DNA of 6,018 bases from Ruminococcus flavefaciens (GCA_002371825.1 DFHF01000046.1:1-6018); one strand, 5' to 3'. Counted from the stretch's first letter, positions 1 through 5,261 are shown. Notes: a model not told the origin generated them from the letters alone. Numbers and translations: made by a program.

Positions 1-278
1 ATAGGAAGCCATTCAAGGCAGTTCATCAGGAGTATGCCGACCTTATCCCCTTTTTTTACACCTCTTTCAAGAAGAAGATTAGCAAAACGGTTTGCCTTTT
101 CGTCAAATACCTTCCAGGTTATCTCACGGCGGTAAAAGCTTATGGGATCAGATTCAATGAGGTCATAGTCTCTCCATGTCTTGCGTCTTACCTCAGTGAT
201 CTCCGGATTTACCTCTACAAGAGCGACATCATTTCCATAAAGCTCCGCATTTCTTTCAAGTAATTCTGTTATAGGCAT
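1..278 (-). CDS. AMP-forming acyl-CoA ligase (fatty-acyl-CoA synthetase type), N-terminal part
   Basis: The first 92 codons of an AMP-dependent synthetase/ligase are visible; the gene runs off the left edge. Enzymes of this family activate a carboxylic acid with ATP to an acyl-adenylate and then transfer it to CoA. The translation begins MPITELLERNAELYGNDVAL, followed by a REITWKVFDEKANRFANLLL segment and GVKKGDKVGILLMNC. This matches the usual N-terminal pattern of these ligases: a helix that lists the acid, an 'ITW..ld..anrlA..L...Gv.kGD.V' block, then a first beta strand. The signature P-loop (TSGTTG-like) and the adenylate-binding motifs lie outside the window, so substrate class cannot be decided; a medium- or long-chain fatty acid is a guess. 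The ATG at 276-278 is preceded by AGGAAAGG at a plausible distance. The gene has its own promoter and a leader of roughly 110 nt. Confidence 0.85.
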   Translation of the reverse strand, partial: MPITELLERNAELYGNDVALVEVNPEITEVRRKTWRDYDLIESDPISFYRREITWKVFDEKANRFANLLLERGVKKGDKVGILLMNCLEWLP

Positions 279-393
279 TATTATTTTTCCTTTCCTGCAA
301 CAATGCTGTTATATGTCATAGCTGAAAATTGAATTAATCGTCAGCAAGCTAACACCTTAAAGCACCACAGCTTCAAAGTGATAAACTATATTT

Positions 394-422
394 ATTTTAT
401 CATAAATCACCAAAAAAGTAAA
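394..422 (-). promoter_or_regulatory. Probable sigma-A promoter of the acyl-CoA ligase gene
   Basis: On the minus strand a TTTACT -35 box (417-422) is followed after exactly 17 bp by TAAAAT (394-399), with a TGA directly before the -10 that makes an extended -10 element. The predicted start point near 387 gives a leader of about 110 nt before the ATG at 278. I could not match the leader to a known riboswitch class and saw no strong long stem in it. Confidence 0.6.
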
Positions 423-477
423 GTCTTTTCAGGAAACATTTCGCACAAAAAATATGGCTTTATATAAGCATTTTGCA

Positions 478-512
478 TAATAAAAGCCGCACCGGACTTT
501 CTCCGGTACGGC
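478..512 (-). terminator. Intrinsic terminator of the double zinc-ribbon gene
   Basis: Read on the minus strand, GCCGTACCGGA (502-512) and TCCGGTGCGGC (486-496) form an 11-bp stem with one G-T wobble and a 5-nt loop, followed by TTTTATTA. It starts 6 bases after the stop codon at 519-521. The stem is GC-rich and the U-tract adequate, so this should end the upstream transcript and separate it from the acyl-CoA ligase gene. Confidence 0.88.
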
Positions 513-518
513 CGTTTA

Positions 519-1070
519 TCATTCTCCTATTTTGGTACCGCACTTATCACAGAATCTCTGAGCAGGTTCGAGCACGGCATTACAGTTAGGGCATACAGGC
601 TTTACAGGTTCCTGTACAAGCTCCGCAGTCTGCTGGAAGTTATCGTTAGCAGGCTGTACATTATCATTGAAGCCCTCGATGATCGGAGGCTCAACAAATT
701 CTACCTTTGTTCCGCACTTATCACAGAACTTCTGTCCCTTGAATACCTCTGCACCGCAGTTAGAGCAGGGCTGCTTGTCCTCATAAGATGCAAGAAGAAG
801 CTTGAATTTCTCGATCCTTTCTGTCTTGCTTATAATGTCACTTACAGGTGCAGCATATTCCTCATCAGGGGCTTCGGAATGCTTTTCAAAATAGCGCTTT
901 CCGATCACAAGATAAGCGTTCTGGATCTCACTTTCAAGTCTGTTGATCTCATTTCTTACCTTGGTTTTTTCTCCCATTTTCTTGGTGCTGTCGGTAACGG
1001 ATCTGACACCGTTTTCTACGGTACCGCTTACCTTACCTGCAATGCCTTTTACTGAATCCATAAATCCCAT
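519..1070 (-). CDS. Double zinc-ribbon protein with N-terminal helical region (function unknown)
   Basis: A 183-residue protein. Residues 1-35 look like a long amphipathic helix rich in Gly, Lys, Ser and Val, without a cleavable signal peptide. Residues 36-96 are charged and helical, probably a coiled coil, and include the NAYLVIGKRYFE segment often seen in zinc-ribbon proteins of Firmicutes. Two similar zinc ribbons follow: C102, C105, C116, C119 and C160, C163, C174, C177, each ending FCDKCGTK, joined by an acidic, Asn/Gln/Pro-rich linker (residues 122-156). Zinc ribbons of this kind usually bind structural zinc and mediate protein contacts; no enzyme motif is present. The ATG is supported by GGAGG at 1079-1083, 8 nt upstream. 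It has its own promoter inside the end of the phosphorylase gene and a good terminator. I do not recognise a named family and assign no function. Confidence 0.85.
   Translation of the reverse strand: MGFMDSVKGIAGKVSGTVENGVRSVTDSTKKMGEKTKVRNEINRLESEIQNAYLVIGKRYFEKHSEAPDEEYAAPVSDIISKTERIEKFKLLLASYEDKQPCSNCGAEVFKGQKFCDKCGTKVEFVEPPIIEGFNDNVQPANDNFQQTAELVQEPVKPVCPNCNAVLEPAQRFCDKCGTKIGE
538..728. repeat. 17-nt direct repeat marking the duplicated zinc ribbon
   Basis: The 17 bases ccgcacttatcacagaa occur identically at 538-554 and 712-728. Both copies encode the FCDKCGT end of a zinc ribbon in the same frame, 58 codons apart. This fits duplication of the ribbon within the gene, though shared codon preference for the same residues could contribute. 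It is a coding repeat and not a mobile or regulatory element. Confidence 0.6.
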
Positions 1071-1101
1071 GATTACTACCTCCGTTCGGGTGTTTTTTTA
1101 C

Positions 1102-1130
1102 ATTTTATCATATATTTCACATCAAGTCAA
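1102..1130 (-). promoter_or_regulatory. Probable sigma-A promoter of the double zinc-ribbon gene, overlapping the phosphorylase 3' end
   Basis: Minus-strand TTGACT (-35, 1125-1130) and TAAAAT (-10, 1102-1107) are 17 bp apart, and TGA precedes the -10 as an extended element. The -35 box is the Leu-Thr codon pair just before the phosphorylase stop codon (1122-1124). No terminator hairpin lies between the two genes, so the zinc-ribbon gene may be read both from this promoter and by read-through. Confidence 0.72.
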
Positions 1131-2399
1131 GGGCTTATGACAATTGACTGATTCAAAATCTATCGCATTAAGTGCTCTTACAGCCGCATCCGAGAAATCA
1201 CTGCAAACTGTCGAATACAGTGTCATCAGATTATCTCCCGTAGATACACTGTCCCCCGGCTGTATATGCATTACAATGCCGGCAGTCATATCTATCGGAT
1301 CTCCCTTACGGAGTCTTCCGGCTCCGAGAAGAAGTGATGTCATACCGATCTCTTCGGAATCTATCCTGATTATCTTCATATCCTGTACTGCTTTTACCAC
1401 ATAGGTACACCTTGCCTGCGGAAGCAGTGATACATCATCACAAACTCCGGGATCTCCGCCCTGAAGATAAATAGTTTCACGAAGGACTTCAAGTGCCCTT
1501 CCTGACGCTATCGCCTCCTCAGCAAGCTTCCTGCATTCAGCATTGCTGCCCTTTCCTGCAAGTTCAAGTATATCAGCAGCAAGCTCTATGCTTGTATCAT
1601 AAAGTCTTCCCTTGCATTTGCCCTGAAGGACCTCTATTGCCTCTGCAACTTCAAGAGCATTTCCTATATTCATTCCCAGAGGACTGTCCATGTCAGTTAC
1701 CTCAGCTTTGCACCGCTTTTCAGCTCCCTTACCGATCTTCTCCATCAAGGCAGCAAGTTTTTCAGCTGATTCACGGGTCTTCATGAAAGCTCCTGATCCA
1801 TACTTTACGTCCAGAACAAGACAATCCGCATTAACTGCCAGCTTTTTGCTCATTATACTTGCAGCAATAAGCGGGATACTGTCAACTGTACCGGTAGCAT
1901 TTCTCAGGTCGTACATCTTCTTGTCGGCAGGGCACAATGCCTCGCTCTGAGATATTATCGCAAAGCCGGTCTTCCTGAGAATACTCTCAAATTCTTCAAC
2001 AGAAAGCTGAGTACGGAAACCGCTGATACTTTCAAGCTTATCGATAGTGCCGCCGGTATGACCAAGGCCTCTGCCTGACATCTTTGCTACACATACACCA
2101 CAGGCTGCAGCTACAGGACCTATTATAAAGCTTGTCTTGTCACCTACTCCTCCTGTGCTGTGCTTGTCAGCTGTAAGTCCGATATTCAGCCGCATTATCT
2201 CACCACTGTCACGCATAGCGTAAGTCAGCGAAAGTGTTTCCTGCTCTGTAAGTCCGTTAAGGCGAACTGCCATAAGCCATGCTGCCATCTGATAATCGGG
2301 CACTTCACCGTCAGTATATCCCTGAACGAGCCAGCGGATCTCATCATCAGTAAGTGCTATGGATTTTTTGGTTTTATTGATTATATCAATTGCGTTCAT
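1122..2399 (-). CDS. pdp: Pyrimidine-nucleoside phosphorylase
   Basis: A 425-residue cytoplasmic enzyme of the thymidine/pyrimidine-nucleoside phosphorylase family, which splits thymidine, deoxyuridine or uridine with phosphate into base plus (deoxy)ribose-1-phosphate for nucleoside salvage. The family layout is complete: an N-terminal helical domain (about residues 3-65), the phosphate-binding KHSTGGVGDK at 79-88, the family signature SGRGLGHTGGTIDKLES at 108-124, MYDLRNATGTVDS around R166, SIMSKK with S181 and K185 (spaced from R166 as in the E. coli enzyme), DVKYGSGAFM at 197-206, and a C-terminal domain (about 330-405). Length is slightly below the usual 430-440. Gram-positive homologues are mostly of the broad pyrimidine type, so pdp is preferred over deoA; specificity is not proven from sequence. 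The start is fixed by AGGAGG at 2406-2411, 6 nt upstream. No deoC, cdd or phosphopentomutase gene is adjacent here. Confidence 0.95.
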   Translation of the reverse strand: MNAIDIINKTKKSIALTDDEIRWLVQGYTDGEVPDYQMAAWLMAVRLNGLTEQETLSLTYAMRDSGEIMRLNIGLTADKHSTGGVGDKTSFIIGPVAAACGVCVAKMSGRGLGHTGGTIDKLESISGFRTQLSVEEFESILRKTGFAIISQSEALCPADKKMYDLRNATGTVDSIPLIAASIMSKKLAVNADCLVLDVKYGSGAFMKTRESAEKLAALMEKIGKGAEKRCKAEVTDMDSPLGMNIGNALEVAEAIEVLQGKCKGRLYDTSIELAADILELAGKGSNAECRKLAEEAIASGRALEVLRETIYLQGGDPGVCDDVSLLPQARCTYVVKAVQDMKIIRIDSEEIGMTSLLLGAGRLRKGDPIDMTAGIVMHIQPGDSVSTGDNLMTLYSTVCSDFSDAAVRALNAIDFESVNCHKPLT

Positions 2400-2426
2400 A
2401 CTCCACCTCCTGTATATGATATTTAT

Positions 2427-2455
2427 ATTTTACCATATTTGTAACAAAATTTCAA
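2427..2455 (-). promoter_or_regulatory. Probable sigma-A promoter of pdp
   Basis: On the minus strand TTGAAA (2450-2455) lies 17 bp from TAAAAT (2427-2432), with TGG just before the -10 forming an extended -10 element. The predicted start is about 20 nt upstream of the first base of the ATG at 2399, giving a short leader with AGGAGG. Confidence 0.7.
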
Positions 2456-2466
2456 TAGTTTTTATG

Positions 2467-2494
2467 AAATTTTATCCGAATAATCATAAAATTT
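2467..2494 (-). other. AT-only inverted repeat across the bofA-like stop codon
   Basis: The arms AAATTTTAT (2467-2475) and ATAAAATTT (2486-2494) are perfect 9-bp complements with a 10-nt loop, and the stop codon (2484-2486) overlaps the structure. The stem has no G-C pair and no clean U-tract, so it is at best a weak terminator. It is the only candidate for ending the four-gene operon before the pdp promoter. Confidence 0.35.
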
Positions 2495-2735
2495 TCAATA
2501 ACACCTCACATATCAGGAAGGGTACACCAAGTATTACGCTCCCGAATATGTTAAAAACATTCAGAGGGATATCTGTACCGAATCTGCTGCCAAAATGTGA
2601 CAACAGGCATAGCGCTGAGACTCCGGTAAGTGTACTTGATATTATGCTCCCCCACCTATTCCGTCTTGTAAAATGATATATTATCATTATTGCTGCTGCC
2701 GCAATACATATTCCTGCAAATATGATATCACTCAT
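2484..2735 (-). CDS. BofA-like small membrane protein (pro-sigma-K processing inhibitor family)
   Basis: An 83-residue hydrophobic protein with membrane segments at about residues 3-21 and 28-47 and a hydrophobic C-terminal region at 56-83. Between the first two lies a basic loop (TRRNRW). The C-terminal half follows the BofA pattern: a Gly-containing FGSRFG turn, IPLN at 56-59, then ILGVP at 68-72 and a hydrophobic end with VLLKIL. In Bacillus subtilis BofA holds the intramembrane protease SpoIVFB inactive in the outer forespore membrane until the checkpoint signal arrives. Family membership rests on this motif and on length (BofA is 87 residues). A sporulation role here is inference. It is the last gene of a four-gene operon, with GGGAGG at 2741-2746, directly after the previous stop codon and 5 nt before the ATG. 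Confidence 0.7.
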   Translation of the reverse strand: MSDIIFAGICIAAAAIMIIYHFTRRNRWGSIISSTLTGVSALCLLSHFGSRFGTDIPLNVFNIFGSVILGVPFLICEVLLKIL

Positions 2736-2746
2736 TTTTTCCTCCC

Positions 2747-3037
2747 TTAAAGAAGTATGTAACCGAGTGCAAGTATGAGCTTCTTATCCCCGCCTTCCCT
2801 GATAAGCAGGAGAATAAGCGCTGCTATAAGAAGCTTATCACCGTCGATCGGACCGTCAAGCAGTTCCTCAAGAACATTGCGCCCTCTGTCCTGTTCCTTC
2901 CTCTTGATATTTCTGTTTGCCGAAGAATCCCCCGCTCCCGTTTCAGGACGAGGCATAGACTGACTGTACATCTCCTGTGACCGGATTATAGAATCTCTCC
3001 GTATCCTGTCCATGTTTCTTCTGTCATATACAGCCAT
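2747..3037 (-). CDS. Conserved-type hypothetical protein with hydrophobic C-terminus
   Basis: A 96-residue protein in two parts. Residues 1-60 are very polar and basic (many Arg, Asp, Ser, Asn) and probably disordered, apart from a short helix at 53-61. Residues 64-96 form the recognisable part: GDKLLIAALILLLIREGG, then DKKLILALGYILL to the end, that is two hydrophobic stretches joined by a charged REGGDKK turn. I recall similar 'D+LLI.ALi.LL...g.DK+LilAL.YiLL' tails in small clostridial proteins of unknown function. It may be a membrane hairpin or a hydrophobic oligomerisation module. GGAGG at 3046-3050 lies 8 nt before the ATG. It is third in the operon, 17 nt after the preceding gene and 11 nt before the BofA-like gene. 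Function unknown. Confidence 0.75.
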   Translation of the reverse strand: MAVYDRRNMDRIRRDSIIRSQEMYSQSMPRPETGAGDSSANRNIKRKEQDRGRNVLEELLDGPIDGDKLLIAALILLLIREGGDKKLILALGYILL

Positions 3038-3054
3038 CTATTCCCCCTCCCTGC

Positions 3055-3399
3055 TTAGATCATATCATTGAGCAATCCGCTTTCCTTAGCCATATTCCAT
3101 ACCGCTATAAGCTTGAGCAGCTTCAGTGCTTTATCCACCCGCTTCTGCTTCTCCTCCTTAAGATGAGGACGAAGTGCCAGAAGAAGCTCCGTATTCCTGT
3201 CCTTCTGAGATACCGCACCCAATAGTCCGCTCAGCTTCAGTATTGAGCTCAGATCCGGTGTTCCCTCCTGTGCAGCCTCCACTCCATCCTCAGACTTAGA
3301 CTGACCTTCTGTCATCATCATTTCTGCAAGCTCAGACAGCTGTCTGACACTCTCCTCATCTGAGAGCAGCTCCCCGAGCTTTCCCATTACATCATCCAT
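3055..3399 (-). CDS. Hypothetical helical protein with LLLALRPHLKEEKQKRVDKAL motif region
   Basis: A 114-residue, probably soluble and all-helical protein. Residues 1-30 form an acidic amphipathic helix, 31-50 a Ser/Glu/Gly-rich linker, and 51-64 a short hydrophobic helix. Residues 71-104 carry the most conserved-looking part: LLLALRPHL, then a basic EEKQKRVDKA stretch, then LKLLKLIAVW. The end is KESGLLNDMI. I recall this 'LLLALRPhL...k..RvdkAikLLkl' pattern in small unannotated clostridial proteins, but I know no function. There is no signal peptide, metal ligand set or catalytic motif. GGAGG at 3406-3410 lies 6 nt before the ATG. The gene is second in the operon, with short gaps (18 and 17 nt) that indicate co-transcription with the genes on either side. 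Confidence 0.78.
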   Translation of the reverse strand: MDDVMGKLGELLSDEESVRQLSELAEMMMTEGQSKSEDGVEAAQEGTPDLSSILKLSGLLGAVSQKDRNTELLLALRPHLKEEKQKRVDKALKLLKLIAVWNMAKESGLLNDMI

Positions 3400-3417
3400 T
3401 GTTTTCCTCCGGACTTA

Positions 3418-3669
3418 TTATTTTTCGCCTGATAATTTTTTATACAGCGCCTGTGCCTGTGGAGTGCTCATCATCTTCTCAACAAGCTTCGGATTATTAA
3501 GCGCCTGCTGAAATTTCGCCGCATCATTCTTATTCATTGCGGATAATGTATTGTCAAATTTTCCCGACTCAAGTTCACTTCGGAGCTGCTCCGGCGGTAC
3601 TCCTATTTTCTTGCTTATCACATTGATAAATCCGTTTGCCTTGTTAGGGTCGATGCTTTTTCTGTTCAT
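3418..3669 (-). CDS. Hypothetical small helical protein, first gene of the operon
   Basis: An 83-residue hydrophilic, probably all-helical protein with neither a signal peptide nor a membrane segment. Residues 5-25 (DPNKANGFINVISKKIGVPP) look like a helix-turn followed by PEQLRSELESGKFDN, a pattern in which two helices flank a Gly-Val-Pro-Pro turn. The C-terminal half, LNNPKLVEKMMSTPQAQALY, resembles the Asn-Pro-x-Leu helical repeats of chaperone-binding domains, but the match is too short to claim homology. AGGAGG at 3675-3680 lies 5 nt before the ATG and fixes the start. It opens the four-gene operon and is divergent from the phosphoesterase gene. Function unknown; coding status is supported by the ribosome binding site, spacing and even amino-acid composition. 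Confidence 0.75.
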   Translation of the reverse strand: MNRKSIDPNKANGFINVISKKIGVPPEQLRSELESGKFDNTLSAMNKNDAAKFQQALNNPKLVEKMMSTPQAQALYKKLSGEK

Positions 3670-3709
3670 AGCTGCCTCCTGAAATTTAATATTAATTTAT
3701 AAATATATA

Positions 3710-3738
3710 TTGCATTTTTCCTGATTTTATGTTATAAT
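3710..3738 (+). promoter_or_regulatory. Sigma-A promoter of the metallophosphoesterase gene
   Basis: TTGCAT (3710-3715), a 17-bp spacer and a perfect TATAAT (3733-3738), preceded by TGT as an extended -10, make the strongest promoter candidate in the window. Start near 3745 gives a leader of about 25 nt containing AAAGGGGGT (3757-3765), a strong ribosome binding site 5 nt before the ATG. Confidence 0.8.
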
Positions 3739-3759
3739 TTACCTGACACTTATATTAAA
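3731..3759 (-). promoter_or_regulatory. Candidate promoter of the four-gene operon
   Basis: On the minus strand TTTAAT (3754-3759) and TATAAC (3731-3736) are 17 bp apart. The -35 box is weak and there is no extended -10 TG. The -10 shares the palindrome TTATAA (3732-3737) with the plus-strand promoter, so the two would be mutually overlapping. The predicted leader is about 55 nt. Confidence 0.4.
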
Positions 3760-3769
3760 GGGGGTAAAT

Positions 3770-4252
3770 ATGCGTATCATTGTTATTTCGGATTCTCATG
3801 GAGATTATGCATCTCTTGAAAAAGTCCTTCTGAGAAATACTGATGCTGATTGGATATTCCACCTCGGCGACGGAGAACGTGAGCTTGACACTTTTATCAA
3901 CTCCCATCCCATGATCGCACCTAAGATCATCCATGTTGCCGGGAATTGCGATTATGCCTCTCTATCCCACGACGTTTTCGTGCTGCCGGTAATGCATCAT
4001 AAAATACTTGCGACTCACGGACATCGCTACGGTGTAAGAAGTTCTTTGGAAAGGCTAAAAATGCTCGCCGAGGAACACGGCTGTGATATTATTCTTTACG
4101 GACACACTCATATAAGGGATCAGCGCTCCGAGGATGGCTTTTACATAATGAATCCCGGAAGCTGCTCATGTCCCCGTGACGGTAAAGCCCCTTCATTCGG
4201 TCATATCGATATATCTGATGCCGGAGTGGTCCTTAACATCGCTGACGTCTGA
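3770..4252 (+). CDS. YfcE/MJ0936-family metallophosphoesterase
   Basis: A 160-residue cytoplasmic phosphodiesterase of the small calcineurin-like class (MJ0936 and YfcE are 166 and 184 residues), which uses two divalent metals to hydrolyse phosphodiesters. All family metal motifs are present in order: SDSHG with D8 and H10, HLGDGE with D34, GNCDY with N59, THGH with H83 and H85, and GHTH with H112 and H114. NPGS at 128-131 is also typical. Nothing is truncated. The natural substrate of this family is generally unknown; bis-p-nitrophenyl phosphate and 2',3'-cyclic nucleotides are used by some members, so no specific reaction is assigned. In many Firmicutes such a gene follows rph or the dITP pyrophosphatase gene; here it stands alone, with its own promoter and terminator and divergent from the four-gene operon. 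Confidence 0.93.
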   Translation: MRIIVISDSHGDYASLEKVLLRNTDADWIFHLGDGERELDTFINSHPMIAPKIIHVAGNCDYASLSHDVFVLPVMHHKILATHGHRYGVRSSLERLKMLAEEHGCDIILYGHTHIRDQRSEDGFYIMNPGSCSCPRDGKAPSFGHIDISDAGVVLNIADV

Positions 4253-4284
4253 TATATTATATTCATTATCCTTTTATATGTTAC

Positions 4285-4311
4285 AAAAAACCGGTCTGAT
4301 GACCGGTTTTT
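4285..4311. terminator. Bidirectional intrinsic terminator between convergent genes
   Basis: AAAAACCGGTC (4286-4296) and GACCGGTTTTT (4301-4311) are perfect complements around a TGAT loop. Plus-strand transcripts end in a run of five U within the stem end, followed by CUUAUUU; minus-strand transcripts end in six U. It sits 33 nt after the phosphoesterase stop and directly beside the rubrerythrin stop codon (4313-4315), so it serves both convergent genes. Confidence 0.93.
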
Positions 4312-4312
4312 C

Positions 4313-4927
4313 TTATTTCAGCATTTTATTATCTGTAAATGGAGCTTCTGCTTCACGAATGAAATATCCCTTTTCGGCTCCGCAGACCGGACACTCAGCT
4401 GGCGGCTCACTTCCTGTGTGGATATGCCCGCAGTTAAGGCAGATCCAGGTCTCTCCCGTACTGTCAGAGCGCAGAAGACTGTCCGATTCCCATAGCCTGA
4501 GATAATGATCGAATCTCTTGTGGTGAGTCTCCTCGATCTTACCTATCATATCGAATTTTAACGCTATATCCGTAAATCCTTCTTCCCTGGCCAGCCTGGC
4601 AAACTCGGGATAAACTTCATTCGCCTCATGATATTCTTCCTCTGCTGATGCCCTTAGCAAGTCACCTAAATCAGTATACACTGATGCAGGATAGCTTCCG
4701 GTTATCTCGATCTTTTCTCCTGCACATTCCTTAAGCAATTCAAAAAACTGCTTTGCGTGGCGTTCCTCCTGCTCAGCGGTAAATCTGAACATCCTCTCCA
4801 GTGCAACGTGATCCTGATCCTGAGCGATCAATGCGGCCTGATAATATCTCTGTCTTGACTGACACTCACCGGCAAATGCTCTCATCAGGGCTTCTCTCGT
4901 TCTGCTTTCACAAAAATTAGTCTGCAT
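4313..4927 (-). CDS. rbr: Rubrerythrin with C-terminal rubredoxin domain
   Basis: A 204-residue soluble di-iron protein. In anaerobes rubrerythrin reduces hydrogen peroxide to water with electrons delivered by rubredoxin or an NADH-dependent partner. The four-helix ferritin-like domain (about residues 8-148) carries the di-iron ligands: E21 in GECQSRQRY, E54 and H57 in EERHAKQF, E98 and E101 in the EYHEANEVYP segment, and E132 with H135 in IEETHHKRF. The C-terminal rubredoxin domain has C163, C166, C179 and C182 for one Fe(SCys)4 site. Domain order is that of classical rubrerythrin, and length is slightly above the usual 190. The last 14 residues (EAEAPFTDNKMLK region) form a short tail. The ATG at 4925-4927 is preceded by GGAGG (4937-4941) with a 9-nt spacer, but this site lies in a perfect hairpin with terminator geometry. 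No promoter is evident directly upstream. Confidence 0.96.
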   Translation of the reverse strand: MQTNFCESRTREALMRAFAGECQSRQRYYQAALIAQDQDHVALERMFRFTAEQEERHAKQFFELLKECAGEKIEITGSYPASVYTDLGDLLRASAEEEYHEANEVYPEFARLAREEGFTDIALKFDMIGKIEETHHKRFDHYLRLWESDSLLRSDSTGETWICLNCGHIHTGSEPPAECPVCGAEKGYFIREAEAPFTDNKMLK

Positions 4928-4956
4928 AAAAAAATACCTCCTTATGGAGGTATTTT
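4928..4956 (-). promoter_or_regulatory. Terminator-like hairpin that contains the rubrerythrin Shine-Dalgarno site
   Basis: On the minus strand AAAATACCTCC (4946-4956) and GGAGGTATTTT (4931-4941) pair perfectly over 11 bp around an ATAA loop, and the U-run of the 3' arm continues to base 4928, the base before the ATG. The 3' arm holds the rubrerythrin ribosome binding site GGAGG, and the 5' arm is its exact anti-sequence CCUCC. The element could end transcription from the upstream membrane-protein gene, block translation of rubrerythrin, or both. Confidence 0.8.
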
Positions 4957-4973
4957 GTGTTTAAATCAGATTA

Positions 4974-5261
4974 TTATTCGTCCTTATTTCTAAGTACGAT
5001 CTCTTTTATAAGAAATGGCAGACCGATTAAACCGCTCCATGTTCCAACGTCCATAACTAAACCGATCCAGAAAAATCGTCTGAAAGAAGTAAATGCTATG
5101 CATAGTGCAGCAAATATTCCTCCCAGAAATGGTATACAGGAGAAGCTTTTCTCAGTTCTTTTGGAGCGAATAACTCCATGCCAGTTTCCGATAATAATTA
5201 TGGTGCCGATAGATCCTGTGATCACCGCAAATAATATCCTGAGGATATTAAGATCAGTCAT
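4974..5261 (-). CDS. Small three-helix membrane protein of unknown function
   Basis: A 95-residue membrane protein with hydrophobic segments at about residues 5-25, 42-60 and 63-88, basic loops (RSKRTEK at 32-38, FRRF at 60-63) and a charged end (RNKDE). Motifs worth noting are IGNWHG at 24-29, SCIPFLGG at 41-48 and LVMDVGTWSGLIGLP at 68-82. The middle motif resembles the 'S.iPliGG' of small, uncharacterised Firmicutes membrane proteins that I recall only by pattern. Its ATG overlaps the stop codon of the zinc-binding gene in the 8-base ATGACTGA (5254-5261), and no good ribosome binding site precedes it, so translation is probably coupled. It precedes rubrerythrin by 46 nt. Function unknown; a pair with its overlapping neighbour is likely. 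Confidence 0.8.
   Translation of the reverse strand: MTDLNILRILFAVITGSIGTIIIIGNWHGVIRSKRTEKSFSCIPFLGGIFAALCIAFTSFRRFFWIGLVMDVGTWSGLIGLPFLIKEIVLRNKDE

Noticed and set aside
301..480. A small RNA or unlisted small protein in the gap before the acyl-CoA ligase gene
   Set aside because: No frame with a ribosome binding site, and no strong structured element apart from the terminator at 478-512; the gap is explained by terminator, promoter and leader.
1144..1950. Several plus-strand open frames of 86-97 codons inside the phosphorylase gene
   Set aside because: They are antisense shadows of a complete, motif-rich gene; their translations are Leu/Ser/Pro-rich without domains and they lack ribosome binding sites.
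2160..2676. Plus-strand frames across the pdp promoter and BofA-like gene
   Set aside because: They run through the pdp start, promoter and another gene on the opposite strand, and show no coding features of their own.
4957..4990. Possible PerR-like operator (ATTATTATT region) upstream of rubrerythrin
   Set aside because: The bases do not form the TTATAAT-N-ATTATAA palindrome; AT-rich sequence alone is not enough.
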